From Straminergon stramineum (lineage: Eukaryota > Streptophyta > Bryopsida > Hypnales > Calliergonaceae), in the NCBI GenBank assembly GCA_963920665.1, contig OY987266.1, positions 5,523,001 through 5,587,000 of the forward strand: a stretch of DNA of 64,000 nt, read 5' to 3'. Positions 1 through 13,694 of this stretch are shown here, in pieces; positions within the stretch are counted from its first letter, which is position 1; each line of letters starts with the position of its first letter. The position numbers were made by a program, and so were the translations under genes. The notes below the pieces were generated by a model. The model worked only from the letters and a program-made list of their open reading frames with translations. It was not told the DNA's origin and did no database searches.

Positions 1-18
1 GGTCATGGGTCGAGCCCT

Positions 19-519
19 ATGATTGTGTACAAGGTAAAATTGGATATGACCAACCCTTTTTCAAGTGTTAAAATTAGGAAAAGGCCCCTTCGTGGTTGCT
101 TTTCTTTTCTTCATTTGGTGATGTTTTTATGCTTTATGTTTCTATGTTTCTATGTTCTTGTTGTTCTACTTTGTAGCTTTGGATTTTGTGCACTTTTTTG
201 TGGTGGATATTCATATTCCATAATAGCGAATGCACCTCACAAAGTGCTTGGAGATGTGTCGAACGTATATTATACAATGTTAGCAATTGGTGCTAAAAAA
301 TTAGGTGCTAGTTTTGTGACTTATGGTTCAAATTTTGGTCAATCGAGTTTTGTGTTTGTTATGAATTCTAGAGGTGGTCTTGCAACTAATGACAATGAGG
401 ACTTCAATCCAAATTTTTCTCCTTATCTTACAAATTATAAAGTAGTGACTTACAATAGTTGTGATTTCAAAGACATGTTTGCTATTTGTAATCCCATTAG
501 GGAAAAGAGAGTCCAATAG
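19..519 (+). CDS. Unrecognised 166-codon open frame
   Basis: An ATG-initiated frame that I do not recognise. Residues about 28-65 form a long hydrophobic, Cys/Phe/Leu-rich stretch that could be one or two membrane segments; the rest is polar and Asn/Ser/Phe-rich with no motif I can name. The surrounding 10 kb are repeats and no splice partner is evident, so this may be a transposon remnant or a chance frame. Composition is as AT-rich as the flanks. Confidence 0.2.
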   Translation: MIVYKVKLDMTNPFSSVKIRKRPLRGCFSFLHLVMFLCFMFLCFYVLVVLLCSFGFCALFCGGYSYSIIANAPHKVLGDVSNVYYTMLAIGAKKLGASFVTYGSNFGQSSFVFVMNSRGGLATNDNEDFNPNFSPYLTNYKVVTYNSCDFKDMFAICNPIREKRVQ

Positions 520-659
520 GAGGCCCCTTTAGAAGTGGCTAACATCAAGTTTTATAATATTTAAATTTGTACTTCTATTTGAAGGACAATGAACTAATCC
601 TCTATACTCACTTCAGGTTGTTCAAATGGGCAATCATGATGGTAGGATATGAGTATTTT

Positions 660-1235
660 TCATCGGTGTGGCAAAATATACCCTTAAAGTTGGGCCAATG
701 GGGAGTGTGTGAGACCTCTACCTAGTCCGCCTTCCAAGCAATGTACTCCCTAAGTTATTTGCTACAAATTAGTATTTTGAGACTCTATTCTAACTACACC
801 AATTACACATGCATGAACTCCACAAATTGACAATGCAAATAGATCATCCCTATTGACAATACAATTTTAACAATACAAATGAAAAAAATAAGTATACATT
901 TGCAATCTCATTTATCACTCATAAAAATCAAATCCACATAACCAAGAAAACTCACAAATTTATCAAAATGCAATGAAAATTGCAAAACAAGTACAAGTTA
1001 AGAGATTTGAAGAACCTCGAAATCCATTGAGACCAATTGCCACTAAAATGGCCACTTTGTCTTCGTTTTTGCTCAAAATTTGACAAGCCTAGGCTTAGTG
1101 AAAATTTGAATTCACTATCCATCACACCTTCAAATTTCAGCTCCATTGAAGATATTGTCCATCGGAAATTGCCCTCCAAAGTTGGAAGTCCAAATTTCAC
1201 TTAAACTTCTATTCTAATCATTGTTTTTGTCGTGC
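660..1235 (-). repeat. Inverted partial copy of a dispersed repeat
   Basis: Read on the minus strand, this stretch matches parts of the repeat at 5,605-7,025 and 33,990-35,562. Shared landmarks are TTGCTTGGAAGGC beside a TAGGTAG-type segment, and a block equivalent to 6,345-6,420 (the words CCAACTTTGG and GGGCAAT). It is more diverged than the other two copies and its limits are approximate. Confidence 0.55.
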
Positions 1236-2574
1236 CTCTTAGTGACACTTACCACCTTATGTTCACTTTCTAGTATTTTCTAAGCACCTCACCCTTTAGT
1301 GACACCAAGGGTCACGTTCTCCTAACACTGTACATGCCATGCATCTACAATATTAGATTCTAACCCAAGTCATGGGGTTCTCCATTCTTCCGTGACTCCC
1401 AACACTTCCATTTCAACCTTTAACTCCCACAAGACACTGGGCATGTTATTTTATGACATGGGGCGGAACTTCCATTGATGTCTAAGCACTAGGTGAAGGC
1501 ACTACTCCCCACTGGTACTAACTGCCTTTGAATAGGAACCAACTCTTCACTAGGCTCAATCAAACTCATTTCGGGACTCACTAATCGGGACTTCCAAATG
1601 GGACACACACCATGGCCTAGTGTGGAGTGGAACATCACCCAACCGGTATCAAGAGTGCACAAGCACTCCACGGTAATACACAAGTGATGGTGAGGCTCCA
1701 ACACTAACCTCACCACCCGAGGCCACTTTGGCTCACTATGACACCATCCCGGAGTGAGGAGGGAGACCACCCCTCTTTATAGTACTCTCTACGAGATTCG
1801 GCAGCCCCTCTATACTAGAGGTTACTAGGACACCCCAAGATGCTTCCCATCTTGGAAGACCCCCCCTATTTCCAAGTGGTATACCCCAAACCGAACCTCC
1901 AAAAACTCCCGATCTTTCCATTGGGATAATTTTTAGCTCAAAGCTCCAAATCCCAAGTGTGAGTCCAGTTTTGTGATTTACATTTTACGTAGACCACTAT
2001 GGAGTATTCACTTTTTCCAATATGACAAGTATTGAGGAAGTTATGGCCCTCCAAAGGTACGAGTCCCCCGGGAGGTGTAGTTCTCCGGGACTCCACCCTC
2101 TTTGGATGCCTATAACTTTTAGCTCACACCTCATCTCCTCATGAACCTTATCATTCTAAAAATCTTGTCTCCTTAGCTTTCCAATGATATGCAGCATGCC
2201 TTATTTGTTTCAAAGGAATCCTCCCAAACCTTGTTTCCCACGTCCCCATGCCTTAGGACACGACTAGGATACTACCAACTTTGAAGAGCCATAACTTTTG
2301 ACTCCCAACTTGTATTGTTGCGTTCTTTGAACCCATGGACGTGTCTTCTCACAAGCTTTCCAAGCATGTGCGACACGCCCCCTAATTTGTCCGGATCAGA
2401 GCACTATAATGCTCTGACCGCTCGGGACTCCTAGTCCCCTTCATCCCATCTCTTGCAAAGTTTAGAGAGTCACCTCCAACGTCCCCCTTGCTTACCAAGG
2501 TGGCATAGGCACCCCTTGTGATGACGGTCGTGACAATTTGTTGCGATGTTCGGGTAGAAAACCATGCCACTTGC
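1236..2574. other. Intergenic, no feature recognised
   Basis: No coding signal, splice-supported exon or sharp repeat boundary seen. Composition is less AT-rich than the flanks, with many CCC/GGG words, typical of old transposon sequence. Frames on the minus strand here (1,489-1,921) have no recognisable protein content. Confidence 0.4.
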
Positions 2575-2895
2575 CTCTTGTGCTTTTCACTTGACTGAAG
2601 AGTGTCAAGTTGTTGTATCACCTCTTCTCGGTGATGCAATTGTTGTTGTGCCACCTTGAACTTAAGGTGATGTTGTTGTTGTTGTGTCGCCTTGAGCTTG
2701 AGGTGATGCAATTGGTGCTTGGTGTAAATGAACATCGTCCTCGTCGTCGTCATAGTGAAGATTAACAATTTGCCAAAATCCTAACCTACAAATATTGTAT
2801 AAGAGATTAGCTACAATGTTAGTAAACAAATCTATAATAGATTGATGCATTGTATCGTGCTCTTCAAACAAGGCGCCAACAATAGGGGTATTCAT
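2575..2895 (-). repeat. Repeated coding-like module, copy 1
   Basis: The minus strand encodes a short peptide beginning Met-His-Gln and containing DLF, ANLLY, LGFW and an Asp-rich run, followed by a Gln/Thr/Pro-rich tail with tandem SPQAQGDTT-like units. The same peptide pattern recurs at 37,672-37,890 and, more degraded, at 38,108-38,275. Conservation of the protein pattern across diverged DNA copies suggests a fragment of a mobile-element or repeated gene ORF. Function unknown. Confidence 0.5.
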
Positions 2896-5604
2896 AGCTT
2901 CTTCATGAACTCCAAGTTCTCTAAAGAATGGAACAGTACTAAAGAAATGAAGGAGCTAATTGCATGTAGTTGAGGCTAAAGAAGCTATGACACCTCTTTT
3001 TGGTGTGTCTAGCATGGAGAATGAAAAAATGTAGAATGGATTTACGTTCAAGAGCAATTGGGATAATTGTTACTAAATTCCTAGACCCAATCAAACATTC
3101 TGGATTTCTTTAATCCATGTGGTGTGATTTGTTCTGAGCTTGCTTTGATGGTTGGACAAAGTGATGCACCCCTCATTTAATTATACATTTATACCTTGTT
3201 TTCAACATGATATAATTGACAAGTTGAAATTCTTATGGTTGGAATTATATAGAGTTGTTTACAAAGCAAAGAAAATGCACTAATTTCTATTAAAGAGGTT
3301 CTAGCACTATAGTTTAAGAAAATAAAAGGCAAAAATTTAAAGAAAACACATTCAAATAAAACTTTGGCAAAGTAAACTATAAAAAAAATTATGTAAAAGG
3401 CGGATTATAGAACCATATATATATATAATTGTATGTGAGCGCCAATTTACCTACCCTTGGTAATTCGCGAACACAACCAGGTTTTGGGTTTTGACTAAGT
3501 GACTCCTACTTTTGGGTGTCTAAGTATGGTCCACTGTGCCTTCCAAGCAATGGATCTTTTTACTAAGTGCCTATGTGACCCTCAATTGCAAGATTTGCTT
3601 AAACTACTTCCAATGTTTGGGCCAACCGAGTGGAGGGCCCGTTCGATGATTTGGGTGGGACCCAACCCAGGGCAAAACTATCCTAAGAACCCTTTATTTC
3701 ATCTTGTTCCATTTCTAAAAATATAAGACTCGACTTTATCTAACCTTCCTAGCCAAAGTTATGGTTGGATGTAGGGTTGTTCTGTCGAACACATTTTGGG
3801 GTTCGGGTGTCGAGTTGTTCGTCTGATATCACATGTCGTACAAGACGAGTGTCGTGTATACATGACAATTTTGACGAATAAGGCCTTATCCTAATAGCAA
3901 AGATAATTTGAAATCTCATTTTATTTATGATCCATAATTAATAATGTAATAAGTGATTATTAAATTGAGACACTTCAATAAAATGAAACTCAAATATGTC
4001 AAGATTGAAAATAGAAAGTGCTTTATTTGAAAGTCAACCTTAAAGTTGACTTTATTAGACCAACAAGGGGGTCTACTAGATGTGTTGGACGTTGTGTTCG
4101 TCGTGTTGTTGAGTTGTTCGGCCGAACAACCATGGTTGGATGAAGTTTGATCGCTACTTGGTTCCTCAAACTTCATTCATCCATTACACCTAGCTCCCCA
4201 ATTCAGAAAGATCCGAAATTTTGGGGGATGGTTCACAAGGATTGTCCCTACCCAAATCTGCAATTGGACCCTTATTGGGGTTTTCTACTGAATTTTCATC
4301 CAAGTCTTACCCAAACTTCATCCACTAATTTCTCCTAACTTACAACTCGGAATTGACTTTTTTTTCTTTGGCCTTGGACCCTAGGTGGGAGCCTCCTTCT
4401 AATGTGGTTCATTCCCTGTCTAACCTGGAATTTAGCTATTCTTCATCCAACTTGATCCTAAACTTCATTTGGCCATAACTTTCTCAATTTTCACCCGATT
4501 TGGGCTTGCTATAGGATTTTGGAAAGCCACGACCTTCTCCTCTAAGCTTATGCCCCTGGAAATGACCTGACCTATGATCCTGAGGGTCTATCTTAGAGGT
4601 TGGCCTCAGCCCAAGCTACTAAATTCTAATTAGAGCCCTAGGGAAAGTTTGGAGAGGTCTCACTCATACCTCAAAACTTGAGTCATTGATTGCCCCACCC
4701 AGAAGCTCTACCTCCTCTACCATGAACTCCCATGCCATGAGACAACGAACCACCGCTTTAATCATGAACTAAATTGGTACAAGGATTTATTTGCTGATCT
4801 TTCTCCCTCCTCTTTCTTTCCTCTTTCTCCTCCTTTTCTTTCCTCCCACACTCGAAGGTGGCCCAACTAACCCCCAATCTCACCCGCTAAGCTAATCTTA
4901 AGTACGTGTCTTACCTTCCTCCAAGTTGAACTACTTCTTACGTCCTATACTTACGTCTCACGCTTAATCTCGAGGTGATTACCTACTTCTAATCCAAGGG
5001 CCTAAGTAAGTCTTGTGGATTTCCCCTCCTATCTTATCTACTCCTACTCCTCTCCCTCAAATTGTCATTCCCCCTTGTCTCCTCCTCATTCTTTTATCTG
5101 TTTACTCGTTGCCTCGATGGTGGTTTGCGGTAGACGGGCAATTGGATTCCCCGCCTTGATGGTTAACTTAGCGTAGTTGACTGTGTTGTAGACCTTCCCC
5201 CTTCTTCCTTCCAATTTTTGACTGTAGCTTTTCTTGTACCTGTGAACCACCATATTGGTTCACTATTAAAAAAACCCAAAATATAAACATTAGGCATGAA
5301 TTTACAAATCCGGAAGTGTTAGTACTCTGGATTAAGCTATAACCAACAATTAAGGAGTTTTCCGCTAAATAGCAATGGAAACTTCATGAGGTTAGGGCAA
5401 GATGCTAGAAAATACAATTAGGAAGAAATGAAGGGAAATTCTAGGGAAAAAATGAGGAGTTAAAACTAAAAAGAGGTTACGCAAGATTTGGTAGAGTAAC
5501 CAAATTAGGCTAACGGTAAAATGATGAAAAAATAAAAACCAAAAAATGAAAAATAAAAATGAAAACAAAAGACGAGAAGTAGGAAATGAAACTAAACATA
5601 AATT
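2896..5604. other. Repeat-like intergenic DNA
   Basis: No supported gene. Around 3,500-3,560 a piece of the dispersed repeat word (CCTTCCAAGCAATGG) recurs. A 70-bp A-rich tract with alternating AT lies near 3,370-3,430. Open frames at 3,499, 3,925 and 4,147 show no recognisable domain and I do not call them genes. Confidence 0.4.
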
Positions 5605-7025
5605 AAAAACTACAAAAACTACAAAATAATAAAAAACACAAAAGAAGTTAGTTAAACTAAAACTATGACTAAAACACTAGTGTAGTGCTAGAAACACTTA
5701 AATAGGATTTTACAGTAACTTAGAGGGTTTTACAGTAATTTAGGGGGTGGAACACTAAAATAGCGCAATTTACACTAAATTAGCGAATTTACAGTAACCT
5801 AGCGCGATTAGCACTAATTTGGCGCATTTTGCACCAAATTAGCGGATTAAGAGTGAATTAAGGTTGGATGAAAGTGATTAGGTAAAATTAATCCGTTAGA
5901 AGTTGGATATAGGCAAAATTAGGGTTTGGAGCTCTCTCTCTCAACTCTCTCAACTTTTGTGTGAACTTTGGATGTGTGTGTGTTTTGAGAGGAAGGTTGT
6001 GATTTGTGAGCTTTTGAAGCATGAATTGCAAAAGAGTAGGGTAGGGGAAGATTAAGACAATTTGTTGAGTAGGTTTCACCATTTTTTTGGAATGAAAATG
6101 GGTGAAAAATGAAGGGGTGTGAGGTCAGATGGGAAAGTGCTTGGGAAGGAGGAAAAAATGTAAGTTACATTGGAGGGTCAACTTTGAGGGCTGATTGCGG
6201 GAGCGTGGAGAATGTAATGAAGTTGAAATTTAGAGGGATAGAGCGCATTGAAGTTAGCTTTCCGAAAAGCTATAACTCGCCTAATTCGGAGCCAAAACGC
6301 GACGGTGGTGGTCAATTTTGTGCGGGGAGGTTGGCTGCCGCAACAATGGAGGATTGCCGACTTTGGTGGGCAATAGTGGGAGAACGACATGGCGGAATCA
6401 GCTGAAATTTGGAGGTCTCGTGCGCCTTGAAGTTGGCTTACCAAAAAGTCTAAGATCGACCCATTTAGAGCAAAGACAAGAAAATGGCGGCTGTTTTTGT
6501 GGAAGAGGGTCTGTTGCCCCTTGGAGGAGGCAAAATTTGAGTTTTTTTTGTGTAATCCTTCACAATTTTAATTGAATCATTGCAATTTTAATTTCACCTT
6601 GCTAAGAAGATGTTGTAAGTGTAATGGTTGTTGAGTGATGATGGTTGGTGTGATTGCAATTGCATAAATGTGAATCTCAATTTTTAGGGTTTAGGTGAGA
6701 TGTGATGTGCTGTAATTAGTACTTAGAATCACATTTAGGTCATTTTGAGCCCCAAATGTGCCATTTGGGGTAGATTTTGGCATACAAAGTTGTTATAATC
6801 TATTTGAGTGCTTAATTAGATGATAGTAGATTGTTAGGGGGTGTATTTGGTCATGTGAGATGGGCTGTCCCCTTCTTACTTAGAATTACTTAGGTCAAAA
6901 TTCACCCAAAAATCTCATTGTTGGAGTCCATTGCTTGGAAGGCAATCTAGGTAGGTGTCCTATACACTCCCTGCCGGCCAACTCTAGGGGGTTTCTTCAC
7001 CTTGCAGTGGAAAAGCCTCATAGTA
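5605..7025 (+). repeat. Dispersed repeat family, copy 1
   Basis: Matches 33,990-35,562 over its whole length: both start with an A-rich segment containing CACAAAAGAAGTTAG, pass through degenerate TTAGCG/TTGGCA tandem units (about 5,755-5,860), an AATTAGGGTTTG word, and end in AACTCTAGG...GTGGAAAAGCCT. The second copy carries about 165 bp extra near 35,050-35,220. Probably a non-autonomous or decayed mobile element. No coding domain was recognised in the open frames. Confidence 0.75.
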
Positions 7026-7154
7026 ACTTTCGATCCTGGATAGCCTCAAATCCCCCCCTTCTCCCCCCCCCATGTTAACCAGAGATCAGCCTATGCCGAA
7101 ACCCCATAGCACCTGCCCCTAGTGCCCACCCCAAATCCAAAGCCCGCATGTGTT

Positions 7155-7322
7155 AGAACTCACAGCCCCAAACTCCAAAACCCATCCCAATACCTGATTC
7201 CTTCTTGTGCTAGAATTCACAACCTTGAACTCCAAAGCCCATCCTAGTACCCGGTTCCTTTTTGTGCTAGAACCCACAGCTCCGAACTCCAGAGCCCACC
7301 TCAATACCTGACCCCTGCCCAA
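7155..7322. repeat. 57-bp minisatellite
   Basis: About three imperfect head-to-tail units of 57 bp. On the minus strand each unit reads as a 19-residue peptide of the type VLGWALEF...SSTRRN. The period is a multiple of three, so the frame stays open (7,119-7,322), but nothing else supports a gene. Confidence 0.7.
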
Positions 7323-7779
7323 ACCCTACCCCCTTCCCAACTTGGCCCACTAGTACCAAAACCCACAGCAACCGCCCTTGTGTCGGAATCCACAATACCT
7401 GACCTTGGGCCGAAACCCAAAGCACCCGATTCCCTACTTTACCCGGTTGTTGGAGGTGTCGGAGGCGTGGCTAGATTGCTACTAGATTGTTGGGCTACTG
7501 TTAGACTGTTCTCTTTTCATATCTCGGACTCTAAAAAAGGAGGATTAAAAGGTTGTGGTTTTGCTATCAGGTGGTGGGTTAGGTTTGTTTGGAAGAAGGC
7601 ATTATTCTACTTGTCACTAATTGTTCCCTACGCCAACCTTGACTCCTAGTTTCTATTGTTTCTTTTTGGGACCTAAACCTTAGTTTATTCCCTTTGTGTT
7701 TTGGGAACTAAACCTTGTGGGGAGAGGGGCCACATGGTCCCACAGTTCCCCCGTGAGGTGGTTTTAACGCATTGCTAAT

Positions 7780-8470
7780 ACTTTCCACCCAAAACTAAGA
7801 TATTGTCTGACTTTTATGGTCAGTCAAAGTTCACCCTTCCCAATTCAAAGGTAGCTCACCTATACTTCACTCTCAAGCCCATAACTTTTTCATACTAACT
7901 CCAAATCAAGAAAATAAATCCATTTTGAAAAGTTAACATAAGTATCTACAACCTCCCCAAGTTTCTCCCAAATCTAAAATACTGTCCACTTTTTATAGTC
8001 TACCAAAGTTCATACACTTGAAAACCCGAAAGTGTCTTTTCACCCTTTCACTCTCAAACCCATAACTTTCACATACTAAGTCCAAATTACAAAAATAAAT
8101 CCATTTTGGAAATTTAAGGTAAATATCTACAAAATCTCCAAGTTTCACTCAAATCTAAAATATTGTACACATTTCATAGCCTTTCAAAGTTCACATATTT
8201 GAAAACCCAAAAGTGTCTCTTCACCCTTTCACTCTCAAGCCCATAACTTTCACATACTAAGTCCAAATCAAAAAAATAAATCCATTTTGGAAAGCTAAAA
8301 GAAGTATCTACAAACTCTCTAAGTTTCACTAAAAACTAAGGTACTGCTCACTTTTTATAGTTTACCAAAGCTTATTCTCTTGAAAATTTGAGGCAACTCT
8401 ACAACACTTTACTCCCAAACTCATAACTTACACATAATAACTCCAAATTTAATGAGTGATAGCTTTTTGG
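7780..8470. repeat. Tandem repeat, about 181-bp monomer
   Basis: Nearly four copies of a unit of about 181 bp. The word CCCATAAC (last copy CTCATAAC) occurs near 7,878, 8,060, 8,240 and 8,420, and AAAATAAATCCATTTTG recurs at the same spacing. Copies 2 and 3 are the most alike. The unit length resembles plant satellite monomers, but the array is short. Confidence 0.85.
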
Positions 8471-10397
8471 AAACACAAAAACAAGATACACAAGATCTCA
8501 AAAATTCATTATCAAACTCTCCATGTACAAAGTGAAATGCCCTATCAAAGTCACGGGTCTCCCTAAGCAAACAAGGAGGAAGAAAATGACCCTCCATCTC
8601 ATCCGCCACCTCAGCCCCGATGCCATCCACCTAAGCTAGTAGATTTTGGCCACTAAGATGCCACATGGGCCATAATACCCCCATGGGCCATCCCCTAACC
8701 TCGATAAGTGTATCCACATCATCTACGTGGATTGCTAATCCATTAAAAAAAGGTTTTTAATCTGGTACATCCCAATTTCTTGGGCGCTTATTATATCTTT
8801 TTCCTACAGAAAGCATCACAATGTAGTAACTAGTTACTATTTTAGTACTAGTTCTCATATAGAGCTATATGCAAACTGAGAAAATTCCCTAGCATCATCT
8901 TTGTGCAAGTAGACTCACATTGTGTAACTATTGCAATACCAACTCAAAATATATCAATACAACCCTTTTGTTTCCGAAACTGAGAGGAGAAATTTTGATG
9001 CTAAGAAATGCTTTTTCTTAGCATTTCTCTCTTGATCCATTAAAATATTTCCTTAAACATCATCATAAAGGCAAAATATCCATAGTTTACAATAGAAGCT
9101 ATATAAGTATACCATATATTGCATATGCAAGTATTAGCTCACTTTACAACTTAGAAAACATTGCAAAGTATCTAAAATATAGAGTAAAGAGAAGTTTTTT
9201 TGAGGAGTATAGGCATTGTCTAGAATCCAATAGATCTTCAAGAAGTTTGGGGCCTCACCTGTGCCCATCCCAAAAATACAACACGAATGTTTAGTTAGTG
9301 AGGATACATGAGGTGTCTACAGCCCACAAACGCATGTTAGAGCTTTTACTAAGAGAAACTATGCCAAGACCAAAAAATCACTACATCCTCAAACTTTCAA
9401 GAAACTCAAAAAGAATAACCATCAAAGAACCTGTGCAGAGATAGATTGTGAGGATGCTATGCTAGTAGTAAGGCAACTCAGTGACTTCACAATGATATGA
9501 AAATAACAGAGCTCCAACTCAAACGTTCTTATAAAATTTCACTATTCACAATAAAGCCACCACTTAAGTCCTGTGTAATACTCAGCACTCTCAAGCTCAA
9601 AGAATGATGGCTAAAAGTCGTTTTGTTTTAAGGCAACCAAACATCCTGTCTATATGAGAATTCTAGTTGGGAACCAATAAAGACCCCAAGCATTCACAGT
9701 TATTGGGCCATGTGTATTAATTTACTGCATTAGTTTAATGCAGCTTACCCCATGCTTGAGCCAGTATGGTGCATCCCTGGCTAGTGACTTCACTTACCTT
9801 GATTAATAAATATCGTTGGTAAGTTAGAAGTACTACTGAGGTCAGTAAGTCCTTTGAATTAATTTCTACTAACTAGCTTAGTAAGTGCTAAACTGGTTTA
9901 GTACAGCATGAAATGACCATATGAGATCAACCATGTTTGACTGGTAAAAAGTCCATGGAATATGAATAGCTGAAGCAAGGCTTCAAGTAGATAGCTTTAA
10001 TTTGTAGTACATATGTCATAATCTGGAAGCAAATCTTTAATAAGAAAAGATTATATGCCTTGGTAAAATCTTCCATCATGCTTCATATATACTTTGGAAT
10101 CTAAACAGCATGTGAAGGCACATCATAATTAGGCTACAAATCAAAGCATGACATATTTTGAGTTGGTATAAATTACCAATTGCAAATATTTAAATATAGT
10201 TCCTGTAGTCACTATATTAGTCACATCTTCTCACATTCAAAATGCAAGAATATTAACCCAAATAAAACAACTTTTTCATATACCCTTAAACAAACAAATT
10301 TTATAAGTAAAAATTTGCCCCTATTCAAGGAAAACTTGTGAATTTAGAAGAGAAACATGGTGATCCCAATCCTTTTTTGTATATTAAGGATATTAGA
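8471..10397. other. AT-rich intergenic DNA
   Basis: No gene recognised. A small hairpin lies near 8,994-9,020 (arms ATGCTAAGAAA / TTTCTTAGCAT). The stretch runs into the left target duplication of the large transposon at 10,398. Confidence 0.4.
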
Positions 10398-10405
10398 ATC
10401 CCAAC
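10398..10405. repeat. Target site duplication, left (ATCCCAAC)
   Basis: Eight bases ATCCCAAC directly abut the left inverted end of the transposon; the same eight bases abut the right end at 18,317-18,324. One more C also matches, so the duplication could be read as nine bases. Confidence 0.8.
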
Positions 10406-10432
10406 CCCAGGTACGCAACTCCCATATTATAT

Positions 10433-13400
10433 GACCATGATTATAATCACTTATAATGCATTTTAGTACAATCTCAAGGGATATAATTTGTTTTAATGTA
10501 GAAAACTCTTGTAGCCCTTTCAACAAGGAATCCAAAAATGTAATTATATACATGAAATGGGTATTTTTGAGGATAAAAATAGCATTAAAAACCTAATTAT
10601 ATGAGTATTTTTAATACATGTATCATAGGCCGAGCTACCCAACTTTTAGGGCTTTCTAATAAAAATTTAAGATTTTTATATTATAAATAATACATTGAAA
10701 ATGAATTTTAATTTTAATTGGAGGGAACTTTTTGAATGAATTTTTTAAAATTATACATAGGGAACTTTTGAGTGTGATGGTTGAACTAGAAGATTATTCA
10801 TTTGTGTTAGAATATTGCTGAGGTAGGTGTTATTTATGACCAAATATTTCATATCGTATCCAATGTATTTCAAGAATATAATAGCTAGCAGTAATGGACC
10901 CTGGGTAGTTGAAGGTCATTCCAAGGGAGCAACAGGTGTATTCTAAACCATAGTGCCATTGTTGTTTAGGTCTTCTTCTCTCTCTTGTCCATTTTCCCAC
11001 CGTGTTTTTCTATTGAGTTTTACTGCCGCATTGTCTCTTTCATTTCTCTGTCGTCATTCTCCCATTTTTTTGGTGGACCACTGTCTTTGATTTGGAAGGG
11101 TGTTGCCAACATTTTTTGAGGCTGGATTCCATTTGGCAATTGTTGTGGAGGATCACACTTGGAGCATTGCCATAGAGTGTTGCTATGGAGGATCTTGTTT
11201 GGTGATCATACATTTACATTCTTGATCAAAACTCAAAGATCTACATCTCATACGTAAACTTCCATCTCTGTCCTCCCTTGTGGGTTTAGGTTTGTGTTTT
11301 TGAACCAGCTTGTGCAGCTTTTACATTTGCCGATTGGATCACTGTTTCTAGGGCATGCCTATTTGGCTTTGATTTTTAGCTTTATGATGGCCAGGCTCAA
11401 TCGAGCATTGCATGAGGGTATTGATTGACTTGGCCTTCTTGGGTTCCTGATTCTTATGCTCCTTTTCTCACTCCTTTTGAAGTTGCAACCTTGTACTTTT
11501 AGGTCCATTGAACATTGGTTTGTTCCATATTTGGGTTTGTCTTGTTGTTGACTTGATGTTTAGAGATGGAGTTTAAAGCTTGTTGGGTCTGGTGTTGTTT
11601 CCCATTGGTATGAACATGACCTTGATAAAACTCTCATTGGTATATACTTCCCAGTGAAGATTAGATCTACTTCAGATTAGATTTGAGGTTTATGAGTGCC
11701 ATCAACATATTGCCCCCACATTGTTTGGAATTGGTTGTCATTGAAGCTGAGCATTTCAAAAGGAGTACACAGTTCGAATTTTTTTTGAGCCGAGCCTATT
11801 GCTTGATGCTCTTGACATCTTCATGGAGTAGAGATTGCAAAGTTGGCATGGTTAATTTTTTTTTCTCAGGGTTAGTTAATCCTCGTTTACTGCACATTGA
11901 CTGCAGTATCACCTATCAATCAATGTGCAATATTGCATTCCTTTTTTTCTCTGTTCTGCTTGCAATTTCATGATTCTTGATTTGTTTTAGAACATGATTA
12001 GGATGACTATGCAACTTTGGTTTCTCTATTCTACACTTCTACTTCCACTTTTATAATTATTGATTTGATTTAGAACGTGATCAGGAGAGTGATCAGGAAC
12101 ATGATTATGAGCTTGATCATGTTTGATTAAAATATTTGTCAACCATTTGTTGAACTAGTGAGTCTAGTCTGATCTATGTTAGTTTGAGACCTTTGATCTG
12201 TAATTTGAGATCTCTAATCCTAGCACTTGAATCTCATGCTTACTTTTGTGAATCTTAACAAACATGATCCTCTGTCGATGATGTGTAGTTTCAACTTAAA
12301 CTAATTTCAGGCTTCCATTGTCATTTCATTCTTGTAGGGGGCCCTGGCAACTAGAAATGGAGCTTAGCTTGATTGGAGAATTTTAACTCTACTTGTCAAG
12401 GTGTCTAAGAGACTGAAATTCTATTGATTGCTACTGTCAACGACTTGTGGGACAAGAATCTTATTAGGTAAGCAAGCCCATGTGAAATTTTAGTACTAGC
12501 TAAGGTAGTTTGCTCATAAACTGTGCGTTTAAGGGCTGGTCGGCCTTTTCGATGGTTCTTAGATGCACGAAATTATTTTTTTCTTATTTTTCACTTGAAG
12601 AAAAATTGATGTGGAATCTAACCCAAGTGGTTTCATATTTTTCGGAGCATTTTTGAATTACTTACGAATTTCTAAAGAATTCTGCCATAGGTATCTATTT
12701 CTTCATCGTAGGCCTTACAAAACCCACACATGCATAGTCTGAAAAAAGATATGGCTTCACCAAAAACAAATACTGCAGCATGTAGAAAGTAATAGACATG
12801 ACCATATATAAGTTGACAGTGAAGGAACTTGAACAATTAGGAAATTGATCAGCTATGGACTTGAATCAATGAATCAGGTAGAAACTTGAACTTGAATCCT
12901 TACTCAATTATTGATGTCCAAAGTATGACCAACTGATTGGTTAAGTATGACTAAGTAATTCAGTTTTTTATTTAGTGTTTTTATTGATGGAAGTGTTGAT
13001 GGATGTGTTGATTTGGTAACTCATCATTGGCATTGTTTTTTGATTTTTCAGAACATTCTGCATTTTCATTACTGCATTGTTTGATCTACAAAAGACATTG
13101 ATTTTAAAGTTACTGCATCATTATCAAGTTTCAACATCAAGTTTCAAGAGGTTGCTACATTCAGGTGTTGAAGCCCACCTTAAGAACTTTTTTGTCCCAT
13201 TCTTGTCCCTTTTCAAGAACTTTTTCTGAAGTGGTTGTTTTCTTCTTTTTCTCTAGAGCCTCTTGGTTGCATGAAAAATCTCACTACAGGCCTTATGTTT
13301 TATAGTAGTTTTGAGTATGTCCTATGTAGACTTCTTGTTCAAATCTATTTGTTTTAGGATCACCACAAGTAAAATTTGATCCCATCTGAATTATTTCTTC

Positions 13401-13694
13401 TACAATATGATCCATTCAATTTGCCATTTTGAAACCACTAATCCTTGGTCCTATAGGGATTGAAGTCCAACCCATGGCTATAGAAATTGATATTGTTTAG
13501 GATACAAAAAAAGCATATCTTATTATTAGGAGGTTTTAAAAGAAGTTTTATTAATTTCTTGTGTTTATTTTCATGATACAGATGTGGTGATACTATTGGT
13601 GTGTTGCTCTTTGGTGATCCTCTTCAAATTGGGCTATATTGGAACATACCAAATCTCATTCTTGTTTGGAAATAAGGTTTCCAAAGAGTTGAAG
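10433..13694 (+). other. Non-coding 5' part of the large transposon
   Basis: No long frame with recognisable content. A pyrimidine-rich acceptor-like site (ATACAG) at 13,574-13,580 suggests that the region just before the gene's first clear ATG could be an exon joined to an upstream leader I cannot locate. Confidence 0.4.

Noticed and set aside
7119..7322. Minus-strand 67-codon frame with peptide repeats
   Set aside because: It is a minisatellite whose period is a multiple of three; no other coding evidence.
9723..9741. CTGCATTA..TAATGCAG palindrome
   Set aside because: Eight-base arms in AT-rich DNA are expected by chance at this scale.
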